From assembly GCA_028276315.1 (NCBI GenBank), contig JAPYWP010000012.1:1-11990 (forward strand): a DNA stretch of 11,990 nucleotides. Reading direction: 5' to 3'. The notes beneath the pieces were generated by a model. It had not been told where the DNA came from. It ran no database searches and saw only the letters and a list, made by a program, of their open reading frames with translations. Position 1 is the stretch's first letter; every line of letters starts with the position of its first letter. The translations under genes and the position numbers were made by a program. Origin of the DNA: Minisyncoccota bacterium. Its GTDB lineage: Bacteria > Patescibacteriota > Minisyncoccia > UBA6257 > HR35. Positions 5,684 to 11,990 of this stretch are shown in pieces.

Positions 5684-7204
5684 ATGACAAGCAAAATTCT
5701 CCTCATATTAACTTTAGTTTTGGGTATTTTAATAGGTTATGTTTTAAGAGTTTTAATTGTAAAAAGAATTATTAAAAGTAAAGAGAAAGAATTAGAAGAA
5801 GAGCTACAAAAAGCTAAAAGAGAAGCAAAAGAAATAATTGTAGATGCTAAAAATAAGGCTGTTTTAATTTTAGAGGAAGCTAAAAAAGAAGAGAAAAAGA
5901 GATTTGAAGAAATATCTAAAAGAGAAGAAAGAATTTTTAAAAAAGAAGAAGAACTGGAAAATAAGTTAAAAGAGGTTGAAAATGAAAAGAATAAACTTAA
6001 AGATGAGCTTAATAAGGTTTTAAATTATAAAAAAGAACTTGAAAATTTAAAAGAACAAAAAACTAAAGAGTTAGAGAAAATAGCAAATATGAAAGTTTCC
6101 GAAGCAAGAGAAATGTTAATCAAAGAAGTTGAATCAATGTATCAAAATGATCTTATTGAGATAATTAAAAGGTTTGAGCTTTATAGAAAAGAAGAGATAG
6201 AAAAAAGATCTATTAATATTATTACAACAGTTTTGCCAAGATACAGCCGTTCAGTTGTAAGCGAATTTACAACAACACCATTTTATTTAGAAAGTGATGA
6301 TATAAAAGGAAAAATTATTGGAAAAGAAGGTAGAAATATAAGATATTTTGAAAATTTGACAGGCGTAGAAATTATTATAGATGAGACTCCAGGAGTTGTT
6401 ACCCTTTCTTGTTTTGATCCAGTTAGAAGAGAAATTGCAAAGTTAGCTTTAGAAAAACTAATAAAAGATGGAAGAATTCATCCAGCAAAAATAGAAGAAA
6501 AAGTTAAAGAAGCTAGTGAAGAGATAAATAATAAAATAAAAGAAGCAGGGGAGAATGCAGCATATCAATTAGGTATTTTAAATTTGCCACCTCAAATTTT
6601 ACATCTTATGGGAAGACTTGCTTTTAGAACAAGTTATGGGCAAAATGTTCTTACTCATTCAATAGAAACTGGAATTTTTGCAAGAATGATAGCAGAGGAA
6701 CTTGGTCTTGATAGTCAAGTTGCTCTTTTAGGTGGATTTTTGCATGATATAGGAAAATCCGTAGATCATGAAATAGAAGGTAATCATGTTGATCTTGGTA
6801 TTAAAATACTCCAAAAATATGGAATTGATAAAAAAGTAATTGATGCAATGAAATCTCATCATGAAACTTATCCATACGAAATTCCAGAAGCATATGTTGT
6901 AACTGCTGCTGATGTTTTATCTGCTACAAGGCCCGGAGCAAGATCAGATACATTTGAAAATTATCTTAAAAGACTAGAAGATTTAGAAAAAATAGCTTAT
7001 TCATTTGAGGGTGTTCAAAAAGCTTATGCAATTTCTGGTGGTAGAGAAATAAGAGTTTTTGTTATTCCAGAAAAAATAGATGATGTTAAGATGGCATTTT
7101 TGGCAAAAGATATTTCTAAAAAGATAGAAGAAGAGTTAAAATATCCAGGAGAAATTAAGGTTGTTGTAATTAGAGAAACAAGGGCGGTAGAGTATGCAAG
7201 ATAA
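5684..7204 (+). CDS. rny: Ribonuclease Y
   Basis: A 506-residue protein with the full RNase Y architecture. An N-terminal membrane helix (residues about 4-26) is followed by a long Lys/Glu-rich coiled coil (about 30-150). A KH domain carries the GKEGRNI motif at 213-219. The HD domain has His325, the HDIGK motif at 354-358, HH at 392-393, and Asp410 in AADVLSATRPGAR. It is a membrane-tethered endonuclease that starts mRNA decay; fragments with 5' monophosphates are then substrates for RNase J, encoded just upstream. ATG 5684 lacks a Shine-Dalgarno at proper spacing but gives the usual short N-terminus before the membrane helix. The length is normal for the family and all key residues are intact. 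The final codons form the first unit of a 31-base tandem duplication. Confidence 0.96.
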   Translation: MTSKILLILTLVLGILIGYVLRVLIVKRIIKSKEKELEEELQKAKREAKEIIVDAKNKAVLILEEAKKEEKKRFEEISKREERIFKKEEELENKLKEVENEKNKLKDELNKVLNYKKELENLKEQKTKELEKIANMKVSEAREMLIKEVESMYQNDLIEIIKRFELYRKEEIEKRSINIITTVLPRYSRSVVSEFTTTPFYLESDDIKGKIIGKEGRNIRYFENLTGVEIIIDETPGVVTLSCFDPVRREIAKLALEKLIKDGRIHPAKIEEKVKEASEEINNKIKEAGENAAYQLGILNLPPQILHLMGRLAFRTSYGQNVLTHSIETGIFARMIAEELGLDSQVALLGGFLHDIGKSVDHEIEGNHVDLGIKILQKYGIDKKVIDAMKSHHETYPYEIPEAYVVTAADVLSATRPGARSDTFENYLKRLEDLEKIAYSFEGVQKAYAISGGREIRVFVIPEKIDDVKMAFLAKDISKKIEEELKYPGEIKVVVIRETRAVEYAR

Positions 7205-7258
7205 ATTTGTAAATTTTTTAAAATATGCAAGATAAATTTGTAAATTTTTTAAAATATG
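7193..7258 (+). repeat. 31-base tandem duplication at the end of rny
   Basis: A unit beginning TATGCAAGATAAATTTG occurs twice in perfect copies (7193-7223, 7224-7254), plus four bases of a third. The first copy holds the last codons and stop of RNase Y. The partial third copy supplies the TG of the extended -10 box of the next gene. Confidence 0.92.
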
Positions 7259-7265
7259 ATATAAT
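7257..7265 (+). promoter_or_regulatory. Extended -10 promoter (TGATATAAT), leaderless arrangement
   Basis: TG at 7257-7258 and TATAAT at 7260-7265. The box ends 6 bases before ATG 7272, so transcription should begin at the start codon. A weak -35-like TTGTAA at 7238-7243 has 16-base spacing. It is expected to drive the three-gene operon up to 11091. Confidence 0.7.
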
Positions 7266-7271
7266 TATATT

Positions 7272-8318
7272 ATGATTACAAAAACAATAGAAAAATATAT
7301 AAAGCTTTTACCAGAAAGAGATGCTGAAATTTTAAGATTAAGATTTGGTTTAGGTGATGAAGGGCCTTATTCTTTGCAAAAAATTGGCTCAAAATATGGT
7401 ATTACAAGAGAAAGAGTAAGGCAGGTTCAAAATGAAAGTATAAATAAAATAAAAGAAGCAATATTAAATGACGAGAAATTAAATAAAGTAATAATTTTAG
7501 GTAAAAAATTAATAAAGCAAACTAATGGATTTTCAGATTTAGATTTAGAAAGGCAAATATCACAAGATTTTGGTTCTGGTACAAAGGAAAATCATATCAG
7601 GTTTATTTTAATTTTAGATCCTGAAATTAAATTAGAGGGTAAAGACGATTTTCATGAAAGGTTTTATGTAATTAAAGAGAAAAAGAGTAAAATAAAAGAT
7701 TTCTTTCATTCTATTGCAAAAGAGCTTCATGGCCAAAAATTAGACTATGAAAAATTTAAAGATAAAATTTTGTCTTTTTTCAATAAAAAATTAAAAGAAG
7801 ATTTAAATGAGAAAAGTTTTACAAAAATTTTAAAAATATCTAAAAAAATTTGGCTAAATCCATTTAATGAGGGTGGTCATGAAGAAAATTTTTATATAGC
7901 TCCAAAAAATACCAAGCATAGAATATTGACAGTATTTCATTACCATAAAAAACCTCTCCATTTTAAAGAAATTTATGAGATACTTAAAAAAGTTAGAGAA
8001 AAATTCCATGAGTTAATTCATCCATCTTGGAATAAAATAACAAAATTAGAAACAATTCATAATGAACTTATAAGACATCCGGATTTTGTTCTTGTTGGAA
8101 GGGGTCTTTATGCTTTATCTAATTGGGGTTATTCTGGGAAAACAGTAGAAGAGTTAATTTTAGAATATCTTTCAAATGTTAAAAAACCAGTTAAAAGAGA
8201 AGATGTTATAAATTATGTTCTAAGTAAAAAGATAGTAAAACCATCAGGGGTTAGTATTGTGCTTTATAGGCTAAAAGGTAAAGTTAAGTTTTTAGAAAAT
8301 GGAATGGTTAGTTTATAA
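7272..8318 (+). CDS. Sigma-70 region 4 / HARE-HTH-like DNA-binding protein
   Basis: A 348-residue protein. Residues 12-62 match sigma-70 region 4: LPERDAEILRLRFGL, then a helix-turn-helix ending in TRERVRQVQNESINKIK. Regions 1-3 are absent, so it cannot be a complete sigma factor. Residues 65-200 are Lys-rich and not recognised. Residues about 216-285 resemble a HARE-HTH winged helix of the kind found in RNA polymerase delta subunit (HRILTVFHYHKKPLHFKEIY ... GRGLYAL), and residues 290-335 look like a further helix-turn-helix. It probably touches RNA polymerase or promoter DNA as a regulator or accessory subunit; this is inference. It heads an operon with the membrane protein and ATPase, 6 bases apart from the next gene. 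Confidence 0.8.
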   Translation: MITKTIEKYIKLLPERDAEILRLRFGLGDEGPYSLQKIGSKYGITRERVRQVQNESINKIKEAILNDEKLNKVIILGKKLIKQTNGFSDLDLERQISQDFGSGTKENHIRFILILDPEIKLEGKDDFHERFYVIKEKKSKIKDFFHSIAKELHGQKLDYEKFKDKILSFFNKKLKEDLNEKSFTKILKISKKIWLNPFNEGGHEENFYIAPKNTKHRILTVFHYHKKPLHFKEIYEILKKVREKFHELIHPSWNKITKLETIHNELIRHPDFVLVGRGLYALSNWGYSGKTVEELILEYLSNVKKPVKREDVINYVLSKKIVKPSGVSIVLYRLKGKVKFLENGMVSL

Positions 8319-8324
8319 AATTTT

Positions 8325-9602
8325 ATGGGAGAATTTTTAAAATTTTTTATTAACTACATTTCAAAAGTTTGGTTTGTAGTTCTCCCAATAGCAATTTGGC
8401 ATATTTTTAAGGATATTTGGATCACCACAATAAGAATAAACTATAACATTACTAAAAGAAAATGGATTTTTCTAGAATTAAAAGTTCCTCTATTTCAAGA
8501 AAAATCGCCTTTATCGCTTGAGCAAGTTTTTGCATCATTACATGGAATTTATGTTAAAGGTAAGCCTAATAAAAGAATATTTGAGGGTTATACACCGCCA
8601 TGGTATGTTTTTGAACTTGTGGCAAATGACCATGAGCTTAAATTTTTTATAAGAATTGAAGAAAGATATTTAAATTTTGTTAAAAGTCGTTTTTATAGTC
8701 AATATCCAGAAATAGAAATAGAAGTTGTGAAAGATCCTTTATATCTTTTACCTTTTAAAATACCAAATAAAGATTATGATTTTTATGGAACAGAATTTAA
8801 ACTTTCAAATGAGAATTATTTTCCAATAAGAACTTATACAGATTTTGAAAAAGGCGACCTTAAAACAGAGCAGAAAATTGATCCAATTACACTACTTTCT
8901 GAAGCAGCAGGAGAATTTTCAAAAGACGAATGGTTTGTTGTTCAAATATTTGCAAGACCAGTTCCAGGAGACGAAGACGAAGAATTTTCTTTTCTTTGGG
9001 TTGAAAAAGGGAAAGAGAAAATAAATGAAATTTTAAAGAAAAAAGAAGAAAAAAAAGAGGGAATTTTTGATGAGATTTTAGATTTTACTATTAATCTTTT
9101 AAAAGCTCCTTTTTCTCCTCCTAAATTTAAAGAAAAAAAGAAAGAAGAATCACAACAAATGACTTTGTTTCAGCTTGATCCTATTTCAAGGCTTCAAATA
9201 GAAAAAATAACTGAAAAAACTTCAAAGATTGGATTTCAATGCGGCATTAGGGTTGGTTATTTTGCAAAAAAGGATATTTTTAAAAAATTAGCAGGTTCAA
9301 GAATTCCTCTTATATATAGCATTTTTAAATCTTTTGAAAATACTCATTTAAATAGTTTTTCTGATGTTAAAGAAGTTAGAACAAGAGCTTATTATTATTT
9401 TGTTGAAAGAAGAGAATTTCAAAAGAAAAGAAATCTATATTATTATTTAAGATACTTTTTCTGGACACAAAAAAAGTTTATTTTAAATATAGAAGAATTA
9501 ACATCAGTATTCCATTTTCCAAGAACAAGATTTATAGAAAGCGGAATAAAAAGAACAACATTAAAACAACCAGCCCCACCATCAAATTTACCCTTTATAT
9601 AA
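8325..9602 (+). CDS. Membrane-anchored partner of VirD4-like ATPase
   Basis: A 425-residue protein with one N-terminal membrane helix (about residues 8-27, around KVWFVVLPIAIW). A large soluble part begins WIFLELKVPLFQEKSPLSLEQVFASLHG. The middle has a Lys/Glu-rich, probably disordered stretch (about 230-285). The C-terminus carries LNIEELTSVFHFPRTRF and ends in PAPPSNLPFI. This looks like the conserved Patescibacterial protein (I recall a DUF8128-type domain) that precedes or is fused to TraG/VirD4-type ATPases; the name is from memory. It lies 6 bases after the regulator and 7 before the ATPase, with no Shine-Dalgarno. The ATPase lacks its own membrane segments, so this protein probably anchors it. 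No catalytic motif is seen. Confidence 0.7.
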   Translation: MGEFLKFFINYISKVWFVVLPIAIWHIFKDIWITTIRINYNITKRKWIFLELKVPLFQEKSPLSLEQVFASLHGIYVKGKPNKRIFEGYTPPWYVFELVANDHELKFFIRIEERYLNFVKSRFYSQYPEIEIEVVKDPLYLLPFKIPNKDYDFYGTEFKLSNENYFPIRTYTDFEKGDLKTEQKIDPITLLSEAAGEFSKDEWFVVQIFARPVPGDEDEEFSFLWVEKGKEKINEILKKKEEKKEGIFDEILDFTINLLKAPFSPPKFKEKKKEESQQMTLFQLDPISRLQIEKITEKTSKIGFQCGIRVGYFAKKDIFKKLAGSRIPLIYSIFKSFENTHLNSFSDVKEVRTRAYYYFVERREFQKKRNLYYYLRYFFWTQKKFILNIEELTSVFHFPRTRFIESGIKRTTLKQPAPPSNLPFI

Positions 9603-9609
9603 TTAAAAT

Positions 9610-11091
9610 ATGATTCAACCTCTTGGATATGTAATTTTTAGAGGAGAAAAAAAGCTTTTTGGGATAAAAGAAGATGATAGAAGAAGGCATATTTATATTA
9701 TAGGAAAGACAGGAAGTGGTAAGACAACTCTTTTAGAAAATATGATGATTTTTGATATTGAAAATAAAAATGGATTTGCTTTTATTGATGCCCATGGTGA
9801 TACGTGCGAAAGATTATTAAAATTTGTTCCCAAAGAAAGAATTGAGGATGTTATTTACTTTAATCCAGCAGATCTTAACTATCCATTTAGTTTTAATATT
9901 TTATCTCAAGTTCCTTGGGAATTTAGACATATTTTGGTTTCTGGTTTAATGTCTGTTTTTAAAAAAATATGGGTTGATGCTTGGTCAAGTAGAATGGAAT
10001 ATATTCTTACAAATACTCTTTTAGCTTTAGTTGAATTTCCAGATTCAACTCTTTTAGATGTAAATAGAATGCTTGCTGATAAAAATTTTAGAGAAAAAGT
10101 TATTGAAAAATTAAAAGATCCTGTTGTTAAAAATTTTTGGACGCAAGAATATTCAAGATATACGCAAGCTTTTCAGGTAGAAGCTATTGCTCCAATTCAA
10201 AATAAAATTGGACAATTTTTAACATCTCCTCTTATAAGAAATATAATCGGTCAGAAGGAAAGCAAAATAGATTTTAGAAAATTAATGGATGAGAAAAAAA
10301 TATTTATTGCTAATATCTCTAAAGGATTAATTGGAGAAGATAATGCTGCTCTTTTGGGTGCGATGCTTGTTACGAAAATTCAACTTGCTGCTATGTCAAG
10401 AGCAGATATTCCAGAGCAGCAAAGGGTTGATTTTTATCTTTATGTTGATGAATTTCAAAATTTTGCTACAGATTCTTTTATAAATATTTTATCTGAAGCA
10501 AGAAAATATCATCTTAGTTTAATTTTAGCAAATCAATATTTGGATCAATTACCAGATAAAATTAAAACAGCTATTATTGGAAATATTGGAACTATTATAG
10601 CTTTTAGAGTTGGTCCTCTTGATGCAGAGATTTTAGCTAAAGAATTTGAACCATATATTAGCGCTATAGATCTTTTAAATTTACCAAAATATACAACTTA
10701 TATAAAAATGATTGTTGATGGAATAACCACTCAACCATTTATTGCAAATACACTTCCACCAAGAGAATTACCAAAAATAAGTTATGAGGAAGAAATTATT
10801 AATTTTACAAGATCTAAATATTGTTCTACAAGAGGTTTTGTTGAAAAACAAATAAAAGATAGATTTGGTTATCTTCCTGTAAAAGAAGGAGAAAAAGAAC
10901 AATTTTTAGCAAAATGCTGGAATTGCGGAAAAGAAATTTATGTAGATTTTCCTCCAACAAGAGAAAAACCAGTCTTTTGCGAAAGTTGCCAGGGTAGTTT
11001 TACTCCAGAAATTTCTCTTAAAAAATCTATTGAAAAAGGTCTTGTACAACCATTTAAAACAAAAAAAGATATTAAAGATGAAAAAATTTAA
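9610..11091 (+). CDS. VirD4/TraD-like ATPase with C-terminal zinc ribbon
   Basis: A 493-residue RecA-fold ATPase of the FtsK-HerA-VirD4 group. Walker A is GKTGSGKT at residues 32-39. The strand GFAFIDAHGD follows. Walker B is FYLYVDEFQNF with Asp280-Glu281, followed by the ILANQYLDQL segment that is typical of coupling proteins. Such enzymes pump DNA or protein-DNA complexes across membranes. The N-terminal membrane domain of classical VirD4/TraD is missing; the protein starts directly at the ATPase fold, so the preceding gene product is the likely anchor. The C-terminus has a zinc ribbon, C436-x2-C439, 17 residues, C457-x2-C460, which may bind nucleic acid or partner proteins. No relaxase or other secretion gene is seen in the window, so the substrate is unknown. 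Confidence 0.88.
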   Translation: MIQPLGYVIFRGEKKLFGIKEDDRRRHIYIIGKTGSGKTTLLENMMIFDIENKNGFAFIDAHGDTCERLLKFVPKERIEDVIYFNPADLNYPFSFNILSQVPWEFRHILVSGLMSVFKKIWVDAWSSRMEYILTNTLLALVEFPDSTLLDVNRMLADKNFREKVIEKLKDPVVKNFWTQEYSRYTQAFQVEAIAPIQNKIGQFLTSPLIRNIIGQKESKIDFRKLMDEKKIFIANISKGLIGEDNAALLGAMLVTKIQLAAMSRADIPEQQRVDFYLYVDEFQNFATDSFINILSEARKYHLSLILANQYLDQLPDKIKTAIIGNIGTIIAFRVGPLDAEILAKEFEPYISAIDLLNLPKYTTYIKMIVDGITTQPFIANTLPPRELPKISYEEEIINFTRSKYCSTRGFVEKQIKDRFGYLPVKEGEKEQFLAKCWNCGKEIYVDFPPTREKPVFCESCQGSFTPEISLKKSIEKGLVQPFKTKKDIKDEKI

Positions 11092-11101
11092 AAGAGTAAA
11101 T

Positions 11102-11990
11102 TTATAAAGATACAGCTCCAGGAATAAAATTTTCTATTGATTTAGAACTTGAATCTATCTCTGGTAAGTTAAAATTTACATCTATCTGTGAAAATTCTTG
11201 ATGGAAAGAAATATTATTTTTTTCTAAGATTAAAATATTTTCTCCAACCTGATTTATATAAGGAGTTACTTCTATTAAAATTTCAATATTTTCTTCTTTA
11301 TCTATTTTATATTTTTTAATATAAAAACTATTTTCGCTAAATTCTCCTTCAGATGCATTTTTTATTTTTGACCAGTATGGAGTTTTAAAATAAAGTGTGA
11401 AATTTGAAATTTCTTCTCCTTTTGGTATTAATTTAAATTTTACTAAAAAAGTAGAAGTTTTTTGAGCCTTTAAACTATTAGATCCAGAAACTAAACTAAT
11501 TTTCCTCTCTATATCTAATCCTCCTTTAACTTTTAAATTTAAAATTTTTTCATATTGGATATTTTCTAACTCATCTTTAAAGGTTATTTTAAATGGTATT
11601 TGCAGGTTAAAATAATTTTGAGGGATTTTTGTTTTTAAATTAAAGGATAACAAAACAGTTTGATTTGGAGATATTTTATAAAGTTCAGGACTTTTTTCAT
11701 ATTCCCAATATAAATTTAATGTTTCTTCTAATTTTGCAAAACCGCCATTTAAAACTTTTATTTTTGAAATTTCAAAATACTCAGGGGCTGTTTCTATTTT
11801 TACTTTTGATGTTTTTAAAATTTTATCACTATTATTTTTAATTTCTAATTTAAGATCTAATTCGGCATTAGGTTCTATAAATTTTGGTAAATTCAAATCA
11901 ACTACTACTTTTGATTTTTCTAACATTAATGCTAGATTTATATTTTTGCCATATAAAATTTCTTTATCTTCAGTTAAATAAATTTCAAAA
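11102..11990 (-). CDS. C-terminal part of a beta-sandwich surface protein (partial)
   Basis: The frame stays open to the right edge of the window, so only the C-terminal 295 or so residues are seen. The ATG at 11926 is internal: codons before it continue sensibly (...EILYGKNINLAL). At least two Ig/CARDB-like beta-sandwich units are apparent. One starts near PKFIEPNAELDLKLEIKNNS, the pattern of adhesion and surface-stalk domains. The other starts near GGLDIERKISLVSGSNSL. No C-terminal membrane anchor or sorting motif is present; the protein ends SIENFIPGAVSL. An N-terminal anchor or signal may lie outside the window. It is convergent with the ATPase gene, 10 bases apart, with no visible terminator. 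Function is unknown; an extracellular role is inference. Confidence 0.7.
   Translation of the reverse strand, partial: FEIYLTEDKEILYGKNINLALMLEKSKVVVDLNLPKFIEPNAELDLKLEIKNNSDKILKTSKVKIETAPEYFEISKIKVLNGGFAKLEETLNLYWEYEKSPELYKISPNQTVLLSFNLKTKIPQNYFNLQIPFKITFKDELENIQYEKILNLKVKGGLDIERKISLVSGSNSLKAQKTSTFLVKFKLIPKGEEISNFTLYFKTPYWSKIKNASEGEFSENSFYIKKYKIDKEENIEILIEVTPYINQVGENILILEKNNISFHQEFSQIDVNFNLPEIDSSSKSIENFIPGAVSL

Noticed and set aside
5629..5775. 48-codon upstream frame overlapping the RNase Y start
   Set aside because: It is in a different frame and runs through the stem and the rny N-terminus; the residues show no family features. A leader peptide role cannot be excluded but has no support.
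7024..7230. Minus-strand open frame at the end of rny
   Set aside because: It is antisense to the conserved RNase Y C-terminus, with no family resemblance or start signal.
11924..11926. ATG as the start of the minus-strand surface-type protein
   Set aside because: The frame continues upstream to the window edge with plausible protein sequence, so the true start is probably outside.

Overview
The window is very AT-rich and bacterial. It most resembles a member of the Candidate Phyla Radiation (Patescibacteria), probably of Parcubacteria type. This is inferred from gene content: a minor-pilin set with a PilX-like third gene, RNase J and RNase Y side by side, a sigma-region-4 protein with a HARE-HTH-like C-terminus, and a membrane protein paired with a VirD4/TraD-like ATPase. 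No 16S or other marker gene is present to confirm it. The standard genetic code fits: long family-length genes contain no in-frame TGA, and TGA is used once as a stop.

Left part (1-1762): three islands of ATCCGCG/CGCGGAT-type interspersed repeats (about 26-250, 955-993 and 1556-1743) alternate with two small toxin-antitoxin modules. The first is hicB-hicA (372-848). The second is an antitoxin-like gene plus a RelE/ParE-family toxin (1068-1536). A 35-base repeat copy flanks hicBA on both sides with one mismatch.

Pilin part (1763-3709): three genes encode type IV pilin-like (minor pilin or pseudopilin) proteins. The second carries three GYAW..IGWI repeats in its exported part. The third ends exactly on the first base of a tRNA-Leu(CAG) gene.

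RNA-decay part (3812-7204): RNase J starts 20 bases after the tRNA. RNase Y follows, behind its own extended -10 promoter and a leader with a long inverted repeat. Together they supply 5'-3' exonuclease and membrane-bound endonuclease functions for mRNA turnover.

Right part (7272-11091): a tight three-gene operon encodes the sigma-region-4/HARE-HTH-like regulator, a membrane-anchored protein, and a VirD4-like ATPase with a C-terminal zinc ribbon. The last two probably form a membrane-bound DNA- or protein-pumping complex. A convergent gene for a beta-sandwich surface-type protein runs off the right edge.

Expression signals: Shine-Dalgarno sequences are essentially absent at the starts examined. 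TG-N-TATAAT extended -10 boxes recur. At three genes the -10 box ends 6-7 bases before the start codon, which implies leaderless mRNAs.
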